The translations under genes and the position numbers were made by a program. A DNA stretch of 8,664 nucleotides from contig CAIYZZ010000305.1 in the NCBI GenBank assembly GCA_903930805.1, positions 1 through 8,664 of the forward strand. The letters run 5' to 3'. Positions 1 through 5,981 of the stretch are shown here, piece after piece (the stretch's first letter is position 1; the number at the start of each line of letters is the position of its first letter). Origin of the DNA: an uncultured Rhodocyclaceae bacterium (GTDB taxonomy: Bacteria; Pseudomonadota; Gammaproteobacteria; Burkholderiales; Rhodocyclaceae). Below the pieces are notes generated by a model. The model was not told the origin of the DNA. It was given only the letters and a program-made list of their open reading frames with translations, and did not search any database.

Positions 1-280
1 CGGGATGGTATTTCATTATTCGCCACTTAGTTTCAATCCTCGCCCGACCCTCGCGGGCCGGGCGTCGATTTTGACTCGGAGACATGATGATACCCAAGAA
101 GTTTCAATCCTCGCCCGACCCTCGCGGGCCGGGCGTCGCCGGTAATGAAAAGACGCAAGCGGCGGCATTCTTGTTTCAATCCTCGCCCGACCCTCGCGGG
201 CCGGGCGTCCGGCAAGGTCAAAGCATTGCCGTTTACATGGTAAGTTTCAATCCTCGCCCGACCCTCGCGGGCCGGGCGTC
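1..280 (-). CRISPR. Type I-C CRISPR array, leader-proximal end
   Basis: Four identical 37-nt repeats lie at 30-66, 101-137, 173-209 and 244-280. Whole spacers are 67-100 (34 nt), 138-172 (35 nt) and 210-243 (34 nt). Bases 1-29 are the rest of a fourth spacer cut by the window edge, so the array continues to the left. On the plus strand each repeat starts GTTTCAATCC. Read on the minus strand it ends ATTGAAAC, the usual 3' end of type I-C repeats, so crRNA should be transcribed leftward from the leader at 281-458. In that sense the repeat is GA, a 10-nt arm CGCCCGGCCC, loop GCGA, the matching arm GGGTCGGGCG, then an 11-nt tail AGGATTGAAAC. The tail length matches the 5' handle known for Cas5c processing. 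None of the four repeats is degenerate, as expected for the young end of an array. Spacer targets cannot be judged from sequence alone. Confidence 0.98.
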
Positions 281-324
281 AGTTCGCGCGGTGACTGTTG
301 AATCGTCGAAGATTTTTCAGTCCA

Positions 325-334
325 TTGCGCGAAC
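325..334. repeat. Leader motif copy 1 (TTGCGCGAAC)
   Basis: Exact 10-bp direct repeat of 414-423, 89 bp apart. The 8-bp core GCGCGAAC is also present inverted at 282-289, next to the leader-repeat junction. It may be a protein-binding or integration-guiding motif; function is inferred from position only. Confidence 0.5.
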
Positions 335-342
335 GTCTTGCG

Positions 343-360
343 GCCTCGCCGAAGCGAGGC
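343..360 (-). other. UUCG-tetraloop hairpin in the leader
   Basis: On the minus strand the arms GCCTCGC and GCGAGGC pair perfectly over 7 bp around the loop TTCG, closed by a C-G pair. That is the unusually stable C(UUCG)G tetraloop form when transcribed. No T-run follows it, so it is not a normal intrinsic terminator. It could shape the end of the cas transcript or the leader RNA; its role is unknown. Confidence 0.6.
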
Positions 361-396
361 GTGCATGATTCTGCCTTGATGCGATTCCAAACGCAA

Positions 397-409
397 AATC
401 AAACACTTC
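397..409 (+). promoter_or_regulatory. Possible IHF site in leader
   Basis: AATCAAACACTTC matches the IHF consensus WATCAANNNNTTR at all but the last position. IHF bends the leader in several type I systems so that Cas1-Cas2 can find the junction. The site lies about 117 bp from the first repeat, farther than the classic type I-E site. One short match is weak evidence. Confidence 0.3.
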
Positions 410-413
410 TGAG

Positions 414-423
414 TTGCGCGAAC
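414..423. repeat. Leader motif copy 2 (TTGCGCGAAC)
   Basis: Second exact copy of the 10-mer at 325-334. With the following base, 416-424 (GCGCGAACT) is also the perfect 9-bp inverted match of 281-289, so the two ends of the leader could pair, or bind the same factor in opposite orientation. Confidence 0.5.
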
Positions 424-458
424 TCCACGGTAATTTGCAAGCACTTGGGTTCCGCGCG

Positions 459-749
459 TCATATCACCAGTGGCCCTTCAAAATCCACCGCCTTGAATTT
501 ACCGTGTTCCTTGACATGCAGGTCGACGGGTTCCGTCAGCCGGTAGAAGCGCAGGCTGTCCTCGTCGAGCTTGATTTCGGCCAGTAGTCGTCGTTCGAGC
601 GCTTCGTATTGGGCAGAATCGACCTTGCATTCGAATACCGATTTCTGGACGCGCTGGCCCGTGCTTTCACATACTTTTGCCACACGCCGCAGTCGTTTGC
701 GGCCGGCGGCGGTTTCGGTCGAGACATCGTAGCTGACGATAACCAGCAT
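459..749 (-). CDS. cas2: CRISPR-associated endonuclease Cas2 (type I-C)
   Basis: A 96-residue protein of normal Cas2 length. Cas2 forms the central dimer of the Cas1-Cas2 integrase that inserts new spacers. The first strand MLVIVSYDV has the conserved Asp at residue 8. The stretch RVQKSVFEC (33-41) and DSLRFYRL near 64-71 are further Cas2 hallmarks of a ferredoxin-like fold. It is last in the cas series and directly precedes the leader and array. The ATG at 747-749 lies only 2 nt after the cas1 stop, and I see no good Shine-Dalgarno ahead of it, so translation is probably coupled to cas1. Stop is TGA at 459-461. No truncation is seen. Confidence 0.97.
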   Translation of the reverse strand: MLVIVSYDVSTETAAGRKRLRRVAKVCESTGQRVQKSVFECKVDSAQYEALERRLLAEIKLDEDSLRFYRLTEPVDLHVKEHGKFKAVDFEGPLVI

Positions 750-751
750 AC

Positions 752-1795
752 TTATTTGGGGCAGAACGGCAGGTAGGTTTCGACATCACCACGCACGGTG
801 CGTGCGAGAAGACGTGCCTGGACGAACGGTGCCAAGCCTATGGCGATGGTCGTTTCCAGCAACGGATGTGTCAGCGTTTCCTGTTTGCGCTCCTGATATG
901 CGGTGACGACGGCCTTGCGCGGATCATCCTTCAGCGTTACCGCGCCACCGGGACGCTCGACAAAATCGGCGGCATTGATCTGCCGGCGGTTGATGAGCGT
1001 CAGCGCCAGGCGGTCGGCCAGTAGCGGGCGGAATTCTTCCATCAAATCGAGCGCCAGCGCGGCGCGTCCGGGTCGCACGGCATGCAAAAAACCGATTTGC
1101 GGATCGAGGCCAACACTTTCCACGGCGCTGCGCACATCGTTCATCAGCATGGCGTAAAGGAAGGAGAGCAATGCGTTCATGCGATCCAGCGGCGGGCGAC
1201 GGGTGCGGCCGTTCATCGTGAAAGCGTCACGGGCATCGGGACGCACGATCAGGCCCAGCACGGCAAAGTAACGTTTGGCGGCATCGCCTTCGATGCCGCG
1301 CACGGCGTCCAGATCGGTCGCATGCTCCAGGCGCGCCAGCGCGCGGGCGAGTTCGTCGGCGGTGGCGGTCAGCGCGGCGTTGTCTTCTTCGCGGCCGTTT
1401 TCGCGCGCACCGCGCAGCAGCACCTGGCGGCAGTTCTTGAGCTTGCCAGCGATACAGGATTTCGCCACGGCCACGCAAAAGTCGGCGCTGGCCGCAGTGT
1501 CCAATAAGCGGCCATGTTGCGCTTGGCGCAGCAATACGTTGCCGGAAACGGGGCCTTCGAGGCGCGCTTTGAAGCGACCATGTCCGTCGAGCAGCACCAG
1601 AGACTTTCCTTCTTCGGCCAGTCGGTGCATGAGGATGGGTGAGACCATGACATGACCGAAGCAGACCACGGCCGACAGGTGATGCAGCGGCACGCGCAAC
1701 CGGGTCTCGTGCTCGATCTCGATGCGCAGCGTGTCATTGTCCAGATGCAGGTAGCTTTCCGGAATCGTGACGTAGAGGGTGTTGAGCAACTGCAT
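752..1795 (-). CDS. cas1: CRISPR-associated integrase Cas1 (type I-C)
   Basis: A 347-residue Cas1, full length for the I-C family. It is the metal-dependent integrase that joins prespacers to the leader-proximal repeat. The N-terminal beta-rich domain is followed by the alpha-helical catalytic domain. The metal-binding set is visible: Glu169 in [11 protein letters not shown], His238 in [10 protein letters not shown], and the acidic group in [10 protein letters not shown] (Asp250, Glu253, Glu254). The conserved [19 protein letters not shown] stretch (199-217) is also typical. It follows cas4 by 4 nt and precedes cas2 by 2 nt, so the three should be co-translated. A GAGG lies 9 nt before the ATG, inside the end of cas4. 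All catalytic residues are intact, so adaptation activity is expected. Confidence 0.98.
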   Translation of the reverse strand: MQLLNTLYVTIPESYLHLDNDTLRIEIEHETRLRVPLHHLSAVVCFGHVMVSPILMHRLAEEGKSLVLLDGHGRFKARLEGPVSGNVLLRQAQHGRLLDTAASADFCVAVAKSCIAGKLKNCRQVLLRGARENGREEDNAALTATADELARALARLEHATDLDAVRGIEGDAAKRYFAVLGLIVRPDARDAFTMNGRTRRPPLDRMNALLSFLYAMLMNDVRSAVESVGLDPQIGFLHAVRPGRAALALDLMEEFRPLLADRLALTLINRRQINAADFVERPGGAVTLKDDPRKAVVTAYQERKQETLTHPLLETTIAIGLAPFVQARLLARTVRGDVETYLPFCPK

Positions 1796-1799
1796 GGAT

Positions 1800-2408
1800 T
1801 CAGGCCTCGCTGTCGAACAAGCCGGCGGCTACCGGCCGCGCCGTGGGCTGGCAGATTTCGGCCAGCGAACATTTGTCGCAGCGTTTGTCAAAAGTCGGCG
1901 CTGGCAGGACGGCGCCATCGAGCAGCGCGCGCACGGCAGCGGTCGCTTCTTCCGCCCGCCGGCGCAGGTCGGCATTGATCGCCACTTCGCGCCGCCGCTT
2001 CGAGGTGGCATAGAACAGCGCACCGGCGTGAACATCCTTGCCGGTCATTTCCTCCAGACACAGCGCTTGTGCGGCGAGTTGCAGATCGTCGCAGGCAGCA
2101 ATCCAGGCGGCTTTGTTGCGGCTGCCGTGTTTGTATTCGACCGGATAAGGCGTACCGTCGGCTTCGAATTCAACAATGTCGGCCTTGCCGATCAGGCCGA
2201 GCCGGTCGTTCCAGATCGGCAAAGCGCGTTCGACGCGCACCCCGGCGCGCGTTTCGACGCCGGGCTGATCGACTTGCTTATGCACCGTCTGGCCGCGCAG
2301 GGTGTAGAGGTTCTCGGCGAACACCTGCTCGACATGAATCAGCGCGCACTGGCGCGGGCAATAGCACCAGTGCTGGAGCGCGGAGAGGGGGATGGGGTCT
2401 TCTATCAC
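1800..2408 (-). CDS. cas4: CRISPR-associated exonuclease Cas4 (type I-C)
   Basis: A 202-residue Cas4, a RecB-like PD-(D/E)XK nuclease with an iron-sulfur cluster that trims prespacers and helps pick the PAM with Cas1-Cas2. Nuclease residues are His43, Asp77 (GKADIVEF) and the Glu91-x-Lys93 pair (VEYKHG). Cluster cysteines are one N-terminal Cys (C17, in YCPRQC; C21 is near) and Cys177, Cys180, Cys186 at the C-terminus. The start is a GTG at 2406-2408: the TAG stop of vapC is in the same frame just 12 nt upstream, so there is no room for a longer protein. There is no recognisable Shine-Dalgarno, which suggests coupling to vapC translation. It is followed 4 nt later by cas1. All key residues are present. 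Confidence 0.96.
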   Translation of the reverse strand: MIEDPIPLSALQHWCYCPRQCALIHVEQVFAENLYTLRGQTVHKQVDQPGVETRAGVRVERALPIWNDRLGLIGKADIVEFEADGTPYPVEYKHGSRNKAAWIAACDDLQLAAQALCLEEMTGKDVHAGALFYATSKRRREVAINADLRRRAEEATAAVRALLDGAVLPAPTFDKRCDKCSLAEICQPTARPVAAGLFDSEA

Positions 2409-2420
2409 AGACCAAATAAA

Positions 2421-2795
2421 CTAGACCAACAACAAATCTGGTATCGCCTTGAAGTCGTCCCTGTTGCAGGTCATGAGTGGCAAGCCTTCAACCAGGGCAC
2501 TCGCGGCGATAATCGCATCCGGCAACTTGATGGCCATCGAGCTGCGCAACATTATCACCTTCTCAACCACCGGACGAGAAAGTCCGATTTCACCCAGTCC
2601 GTTCAGTAAATTCTCGGCATCGCGGCGACTTTGTTCGTCATGACCGCGCCAGCCGAGCAATTCCATCGTGGTAACCACCGAGACCACGGACCCGGCCATT
2701 AACGCCTGTTCGACGTTATCTACAAAACCGGGTTCGGCACTCTCGTTGATGTAATCGATCAGAACATTCGTATCGAGCAGACAACGAACGCTCAT
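2421..2795 (-). CDS. vapC: PIN-domain toxin, VapC-like ribonuclease
   Basis: A 124-residue single PIN domain, the usual VapC length. VapC toxins are Mg-dependent RNases that cut tRNA or rRNA when their antitoxin is lost. The acidic site is complete: Asp8 in LLDTNVLIDY, Glu45 in TTMELLGW, Asp93 in KLPDAIIAA, and Asp113/Asp114 in NRDDF. It overlaps the upstream antitoxin gene by 4 nt (ATGA), the classic TA arrangement. Downstream it is separated from cas4 by a TAG stop and 12 nt in the same frame. It is not a usual member of the type I-C gene set, so it looks like an insertion between the effector and adaptation modules. The RNA target cannot be deduced. The family call is firm; the symbol is by family. 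Confidence 0.92.
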   Translation of the reverse strand: MSVRCLLDTNVLIDYINESAEPGFVDNVEQALMAGSVVSVVTTMELLGWRGHDEQSRRDAENLLNGLGEIGLSRPVVEKVIMLRSSMAIKLPDAIIAASALVEGLPLMTCNRDDFKAIPDLLLV

Positions 2796-3043
2796 TTTCC
2801 GCCACCCCGCTCATCCCATTCTGATCGCATTGCGGCGAATTCTTCGCGAAGCTGCTGTGGATCACGCTTCGGGAAGCTCGCCCGCGCGGCTCTTGCCAGA
2901 GCAACGACATCGGGCGACGGCGGTGCGGCGAATTCCTCGTACATGACGATGATCCGCGCCTGGGCAATATTCGACGGCAGTATGTCACTGCTGAAGTTGA
3001 TGCGATGATTAACGATAGGGGCTTCGATTTCGACAGCGATCAT
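2792..3043 (-). CDS. Putative antitoxin of the VapC toxin
   Basis: An 83-residue protein just upstream of vapC with an ATGA overlap, so it is called antitoxin mainly from context. The N-terminal 40 residues (EIEAPIVNHRINF, then ARIIVMYEEF at 29-38) look like a short beta-strand dimerisation or DNA-binding unit. The middle is a Pro/Ala linker. The C-terminal part (PKRDPQQLREEFAAMRSEWD) is a charged helix of the kind that docks on PIN toxins. I do not recognise a standard AbrB, RHH or Phd signature, so no symbol is given. The ATG at 3041-3043 has a strong AAGGAG site (3051-3056) 7 nt upstream, which decides the start. It probably neutralises VapC and represses its own promoter; both are inferred. 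Confidence 0.8.
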   Translation of the reverse strand: MIAVEIEAPIVNHRINFSSDILPSNIAQARIIVMYEEFAAPPSPDVVALARAARASFPKRDPQQLREEFAAMRSEWDERGGGK

Positions 3044-3050
3044 GGAAATG

Positions 3051-3056
3051 CTCCTT
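3051..3056 (-). promoter_or_regulatory. Strong ribosome site of the antitoxin gene
   Basis: AAGGAG on the minus strand sits 7 nt before the ATG at 3043. It is far stronger than the sites of vapC, cas4 and cas2 downstream, so translation of that whole block may be set here. Confidence 0.75.
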
Positions 3057-3085
3057 GGTTGTTCCCTTGTTGCTTGGTGTAGTCA

Positions 3086-3113
3086 AGTCTAGCGTTTATC
3101 TAAGGTTTGTCGA
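3086..3113 (-). promoter_or_regulatory. Candidate vapBC promoter
   Basis: On the minus strand TCGACA (3108-3113, five of six to the sigma70 -35) is followed after 16 nt by TAGACT (3086-3091, four of six to the -10). It lies about 45 nt ahead of the antitoxin start. If active it would drive the TA pair and also cas4-cas1-cas2, apart from the effector genes. The match is modest and partly overlaps a decayed gene. Confidence 0.35.
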
Positions 3114-3260
3114 GCAGCGCAAGCGGGGCTACCAAGGAATTTGTGCAAGTAACCCTTGCACAAATTCGTCGTCCGGTCAGGCTTCGACAAAAGCGCGCAT
3201 GAACATCGGTTTGGCGCGCGAAAACCCCTTCATATCGGGGAAGGCTGTGCACAGATATTC
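3103..3260 (-). pseudogene. Remnant of a DUF1016/YhcG-type nuclease gene
   Basis: The gap between cas7 and the antitoxin is not random. On the minus strand one frame reads AFPDMKGFSR then MFMRAFVEA, a TGA stop at 3177-3179, then in the same frame PDDEFVQGLLAQIPW up to position 3132. After an 8-nt stretch the frame shifts and reads LALLDKP (3103-3123). From memory, DUF1016 family proteins (PD-(D/E)XK, YhcG-like) run FPDMKGFSR-NL-YMRAFAEAWPD-FVQ-AQIPWGHN-LALLDK. So the TGA replaces the expected Trp codon TGG by one base, and the GHN triplet has lost one base. Only a piece of the N-terminal domain remains; no start and no nuclease domain are visible. The fragment begins overlapping the last bases of cas7. 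Family assignment is from recall and needs a search. Confidence 0.7.
3137..3167. repeat. Perfect 13-bp inverted repeat
   Basis: GAATTTGTGCAAG and its exact reverse complement flank a 5-nt spacer (3150-3154). It lies inside the DUF1016-like remnant, where it encodes EFVQGLLAQI, and about 24 nt upstream of the candidate vapBC -35. No T-run follows on either strand, so it is not a clear terminator. It could be an operator, an RNA hairpin, or chance from coding sequence. Confidence 0.6.
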
Positions 3261-4185
3261 AGCAAATGCGGATCAGCTTCACGTTCGGCTGACCTTCAAT
3301 TGCATGCTCGCCGACTGCCACCAGCTGCCCGTCGAACAGCACCGAATAAGCACCAAAGTCACGAGCGACCTCGTCGCCTTGCCGCTCGACGGTCAGCCGA
3401 TCGAACAGAGCATGCGCTGGCGCATTGCCCAGTTCCGAGTCGTGCTTGAAGACATACAGGCCACGCGTCGACATCTCGCCACGCGCGGCCGAACGGTCAT
3501 GCTCGAACATTTGCTCGATAGCCTTGAAGAAGAGTTCGAGATCAGCCTCATCGAAGCCAGTTTGGCGGGCAAGATGGGCGGAAATGAAACCGTGGGAACG
3601 GTAAAGACCGTAAGGGATGGTGAATTTACGGCCCATGGTGCGCTCTTTTTCCAAGTCCTTCTCGTTGGTCACGGCCATGCGCGTGATGGAGTGCTCCGAC
3701 GTAACAACGGGATCAACCGAACGCGCGAAGGTCATCTGCACCGGCCCACGCACCTGGCCGCAGTTGATCTCAGTGCTCATCACTGCGCCGAAGGTTCGAA
3801 TGTCGAAAAAATTAGCGCACATCCAGCCGATAACTTCGCGCGCCTTCTGCGCGTCTTTCGGCAACTTCTTTTCCTCGGGCGTCAGTTCGTGGGCGACGTA
3901 GGCACGCTTATGCTGGTTGTTGAGCACGGCCTTTTCCCGTACGTAGATTTCGTGACGCTTCTTGTCGCCGAGCTTTTCCTTGAAGGCTTCATCCTGTTCT
4001 CCATCGAACACCATAGCGACAAAGTTGCGCACCTTGCGCTTGAGGCAGACGTCCGTCACCAGACCCTTGCCCGTTTCGGCATCCAGTCGCGGCAAATTGC
4101 CCGCGTCGGGGTCACCATTAGGGTTGCCATCCTTGACGTCGAACAGCAAAACGAAGTCGTAGCGGTGCTTGAGGCTCATGGTCAT
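3259..4185 (-). CDS. cas7: Cas7 backbone subunit of type I-C Cascade (Csd2)
   Basis: A 308-residue Cas7/Csd2, normal length. Several copies form the helical backbone that holds the crRNA guide. The family signature [15 protein letters not shown] is at 19-33, [12 protein letters not shown] at 44-55 and [13 protein letters not shown] at 127-138. The ATG at 4183-4185 overlaps the cas8c stop as ATGA. A second in-frame ATG at 4177-4179 has AAGGA (4186-4190) exactly 6 nt upstream, which is a better spacing, so the real protein may start two residues later (306 residues). The stop TGA is at 3259-3261. Downstream comes a 215-nt gap with a decayed gene, so this is where the ancestral cas7-cas4 joint was opened. 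Confidence 0.97.
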   Translation of the reverse strand: MTMSLKHRYDFVLLFDVKDGNPNGDPDAGNLPRLDAETGKGLVTDVCLKRKVRNFVAMVFDGEQDEAFKEKLGDKKRHEIYVREKAVLNNQHKRAYVAHELTPEEKKLPKDAQKAREVIGWMCANFFDIRTFGAVMSTEINCGQVRGPVQMTFARSVDPVVTSEHSITRMAVTNEKDLEKERTMGRKFTIPYGLYRSHGFISAHLARQTGFDEADLELFFKAIEQMFEHDRSAARGEMSTRGLYVFKHDSELGNAPAHALFDRLTVERQGDEVARDFGAYSVLFDGQLVAVGEHAIEGQPNVKLIRIC

Positions 4186-4574
4186 TCCTTTGCGGTAAGA
4201 GGTTGTTCAGCGGCAGCGGTTTCGCGTTTGGCGAAAAAGTCCTGACGCTGGTGGTAGTAGCCGATGGCGAAACGGCCCTGATCGGCCAGCGGCAAATGCG
4301 ACGGCAAGGTCGGCGACAGGCCGTCGACAATTTCGCCGACTAGCTTTTCGAGATTGACACGCCGGCCGGGATTGTCGAGTTTCGCTAGATGGTGGTTTTT
4401 CATGCGCATCAGGGTGGCGAACACCGTGGCCGGCGTCGCCGAGAAAGCCCCGTAGTAACGGTCACGAATGGTGGCATTGAGGTTGGGGCTGGCTTCCTCC
4501 TGAATGCGTTCCAGCACGGCAAACAGGCGGCCGAGCCGATAGCCGGGGCTGGGGTTGTCCTTGTCGAGCGACAC
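4182..4574 (-). CDS. cas11c: Cas11c small subunit, internal translation of cas8c
   Basis: Type I-C complexes are known to contain a small subunit made from an internal start in cas8c. Here the in-frame codon 470 is GTG (4572-4574), preceded by AAAAGGAG (4581-4588) with a 6-nt spacer. That is one of the best ribosome sites in the window and it lies inside a coding region where none is needed for Cas8c itself. The product would be 130 residues, close to the reported size of Cas11c, starting at the [14 protein letters not shown] segment. It should sit along the belly of Cascade as a dimer and bind the target strands. What is seen is the site and the frame; the function follows from the known system. 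Confidence 0.78.
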   Translation of the reverse strand: MSLDKDNPSPGYRLGRLFAVLERIQEEASPNLNATIRDRYYGAFSATPATVFATLMRMKNHHLAKLDNPGRRVNLEKLVGEIVDGLSPTLPSHLPLADQGRFAIGYYHQRQDFFAKRETAAAEQPLTAKE

Positions 4575-5981
4575 GGTGATCTCCTTTTCAAAGGGTGTTC
4601 GTTTGCGATTGAGGCAGGCTTTAAGGATGGCTGCGCGGGGATAAGTGACGTTCATCATCAGCTTGCCGGTGCGTTTCTCTTTCTTTGATTGTTCGGCGCG
4701 GATGCGGCGAACAGCGCCACTGAACAGAGTTTCTGGATAGGGCAAGCCTTCGAGGATGGCGCGCATGACATCTCCGCCAAGGTTCGGTGGAATGTTGTCG
4801 GCGTCGCCCAGCGCGGCGATGGCGGTCAGCAGCGTTTTGATCGACAGGTAGGGCTTGGCGTCGGGATGATGGTCAATCTCCAGATCATTGAAATGCCGCA
4901 CAATGCGCGTAGCCATGTCAGCCACCGTTCCCGTCAGCCAGAAGCGGATGGCGAGGCGAGCGGAATTTGCGGTAAGGCCAAGGACGAAAAAACGGGCCTT
5001 GTCGTCAATCACCGGGCCGACACCCTGACGAGCCGAATCGAGTAGCGCGGCGACTGCACGGGTACCGCGATCCGGATCGGCATCGTCCGGTTCACCGAAC
5101 ATGGCAGCGAAGTCGTTTTCAAGAGACGTCTCGTGATCGGCCCAGAAAACCGTGGTGGCATCGCCGACTTGCAGCTTTTGCGGACTGCCACGTCGTAACA
5201 GATACTTTAGGGCCGTCGAGTACGCGAAGGTGGCGCGTTTGCCAACGGGCGCATTGTTTGCCTGCGATTTCCCGTAGGAATCATATCCAGAGTCCTTCTG
5301 GAACGAGATAAGCGTAGCCCCAGTGGGATTAGCCCCTTTCACTCCTGAAAACAGCGGATGCAATCGCTCTATGTCGTCAAGTTCTCCGCTGACAAGGCAT
5401 TGTCGAGCCGACGCCGAGACTTCGCTTTGCATAACGAACTTGCTGATCGCCGAGCGCTGGCAGATCAGATCGACATCGCCGCGTAGGCGAAATGTCAGAT
5501 TGGGATTAGTAGCGGCGATTTCGGCACCCAACTCGCCAAGTCCTGCGATGAGTTCGTCACTTGCCAAATTAGTGAAAGCAAGCACGGCCTGAATCGCTTC
5601 ATCCTGTTGCACTGCCAACGGCAAATGCAGAATTTCCTCGACAAAGGCAGCGCGCATTTTGGCCAAACGGCTTCGGTATTCCGCTTCCTTGCCTTTGGTC
5701 TGTCGCTCGGCGAGTTTCTCGGTATCGGGCATACCCAGCAAATACTCGGCGTTACCCCAAAGCAAATTGGCGGCGACATTGATGGACTTCTTGACGCCTT
5801 GCGGCACAAGAAAGCTGCGCGCCTGTTTCTTTTTGCCAACCACTTCACGCGTATCGAGTATCTGCACCGGTCGACCATGAGGTTCGATCTCGATGATGAA
5901 GGGAATGTCCTTCAGCTCGAAACCGTCACGAGGCAAGTCCGGCTTTCTTGCGTAGTAGTCGTGGAGTGCCTGAAGAATCAT
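4182..5981 (-). CDS. cas8c: Cas8c large subunit of type I-C Cascade (Csd1)
   Basis: A 599-residue Csd1/Cas8c, a typical length. It recognises the PAM, opens the target duplex and recruits Cas3. The start [10 protein letters not shown] is the family's usual N-terminus. The later stretch from about 470 ([18 protein letters not shown], then [16 protein letters not shown] and [10 protein letters not shown]) is the conserved C-terminal helical domain. The ATG at 5979-5981 overlaps the cas5c stop (ATGA) and has GGAGG at 5989-5993, 7 nt upstream. It overlaps cas7 by 4 nt. The gene has an internal start that should give the small subunit Cas11c (separate entry). No frameshift or stop is seen. Confidence 0.97.
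   Translation of the reverse strand: MILQALHDYYARKPDLPRDGFELKDIPFIIEIEPHGRPVQILDTREVVGKKKQARSFLVPQGVKKSINVAANLLWGNAEYLLGMPDTEKLAERQTKGKEAEYRSRLAKMRAAFVEEILHLPLAVQQDEAIQAVLAFTNLASDELIAGLGELGAEIAATNPNLTFRLRGDVDLICQRSAISKFVMQSEVSASARQCLVSGELDDIERLHPLFSGVKGANPTGATLISFQKDSGYDSYGKSQANNAPVGKRATFAYSTALKYLLRRGSPQKLQVGDATTVFWADHETSLENDFAAMFGEPDDADPDRGTRAVAALLDSARQGVGPVIDDKARFFVLGLTANSARLAIRFWLTGTVADMATRIVRHFNDLEIDHHPDAKPYLSIKTLLTAIAALGDADNIPPNLGGDVMRAILEGLPYPETLFSGAVRRIRAEQSKKEKRTGKLMMNVTYPRAAILKACLNRKRTPFEKEITVSLDKDNPSPGYRLGRLFAVLERIQEEASPNLNATIRDRYYGAFSATPATVFATLMRMKNHHLAKLDNPGRRVNLEKLVGEIVDGLSPTLPSHLPLADQGRFAIGYYHQRQDFFAKRETAAAEQPLTAKE
4581..4588 (-). promoter_or_regulatory. Internal ribosome site for Cas11c
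   Basis: AAAAGGAG on the minus strand inside cas8c, 6 nt before an in-frame GTG. It decides the Cas11c start. Confidence 0.75.

Larger units (their letters stand above)
281..458 (-). promoter_or_regulatory. CRISPR leader
   Basis: This 178-nt stretch between the cas2 stop and the first repeat is the expected place of the leader: it should carry the pre-crRNA promoter and guide Cas1-Cas2 to insert spacers at the repeat ending at 280. I see no convincing gene in it. It holds the 10-mer TTGCGCGAAC (plus strand) at 325-334 and again at 414-423, an inverted copy of its core (GTTCGCGC) at 282-289 touching the first repeat, a 7-bp UUCG-loop hairpin at 343-360, and one near-consensus IHF-like site at 397-409. 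No clear -35/-10 pair stood out on the minus strand, so the promoter is not placed. Confidence 0.8.

Noticed and set aside
84..368. Plus-strand frame across the CRISPR array
   Set aside because: Its peptide repeats (FQSSPDPRGPGV) are just the CRISPR repeats translated.
1779..2609. Open plus-strand frame of 276 residues opposite cas4 and vapC
   Set aside because: It runs across two well-supported minus-strand genes, with no family resemblance and no ribosome site.
3137..3167. The 13-bp inverted repeat as an intrinsic terminator
   Set aside because: No T-run follows on either strand and the stem base is AT-rich; it is listed as an inverted repeat only.
3180..3233. Free-standing 18-residue ORF beginning MKGFSRAKPM
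   Set aside because: It is a piece of the decayed DUF1016-like gene ending at a nonsense codon, with no ribosome site.
3225..3240. CCCC/GGGG hairpin followed by TTTT on the minus strand as a cas7 terminator
   Set aside because: Only 4 bp with an 8-nt loop and a short T-run; the bases are explained by the DUF1016-like coding remnant (FPDMKGF).
3044..3258. CreTA-like antitoxin RNA (CRISPR-repeat-like pseudo-repeat) in the gap
   Set aside because: I found no copy of the ATTGAAAC handle or the repeat stem in the gap; the toxin is a PIN protein with a protein partner.
3055..4245. Open plus-strand frame of 396 residues opposite cas7
   Set aside because: It is antisense to cas7 and the gap, has no recognisable domain, and is explained by the codon bias of the GC-rich minus-strand gene.
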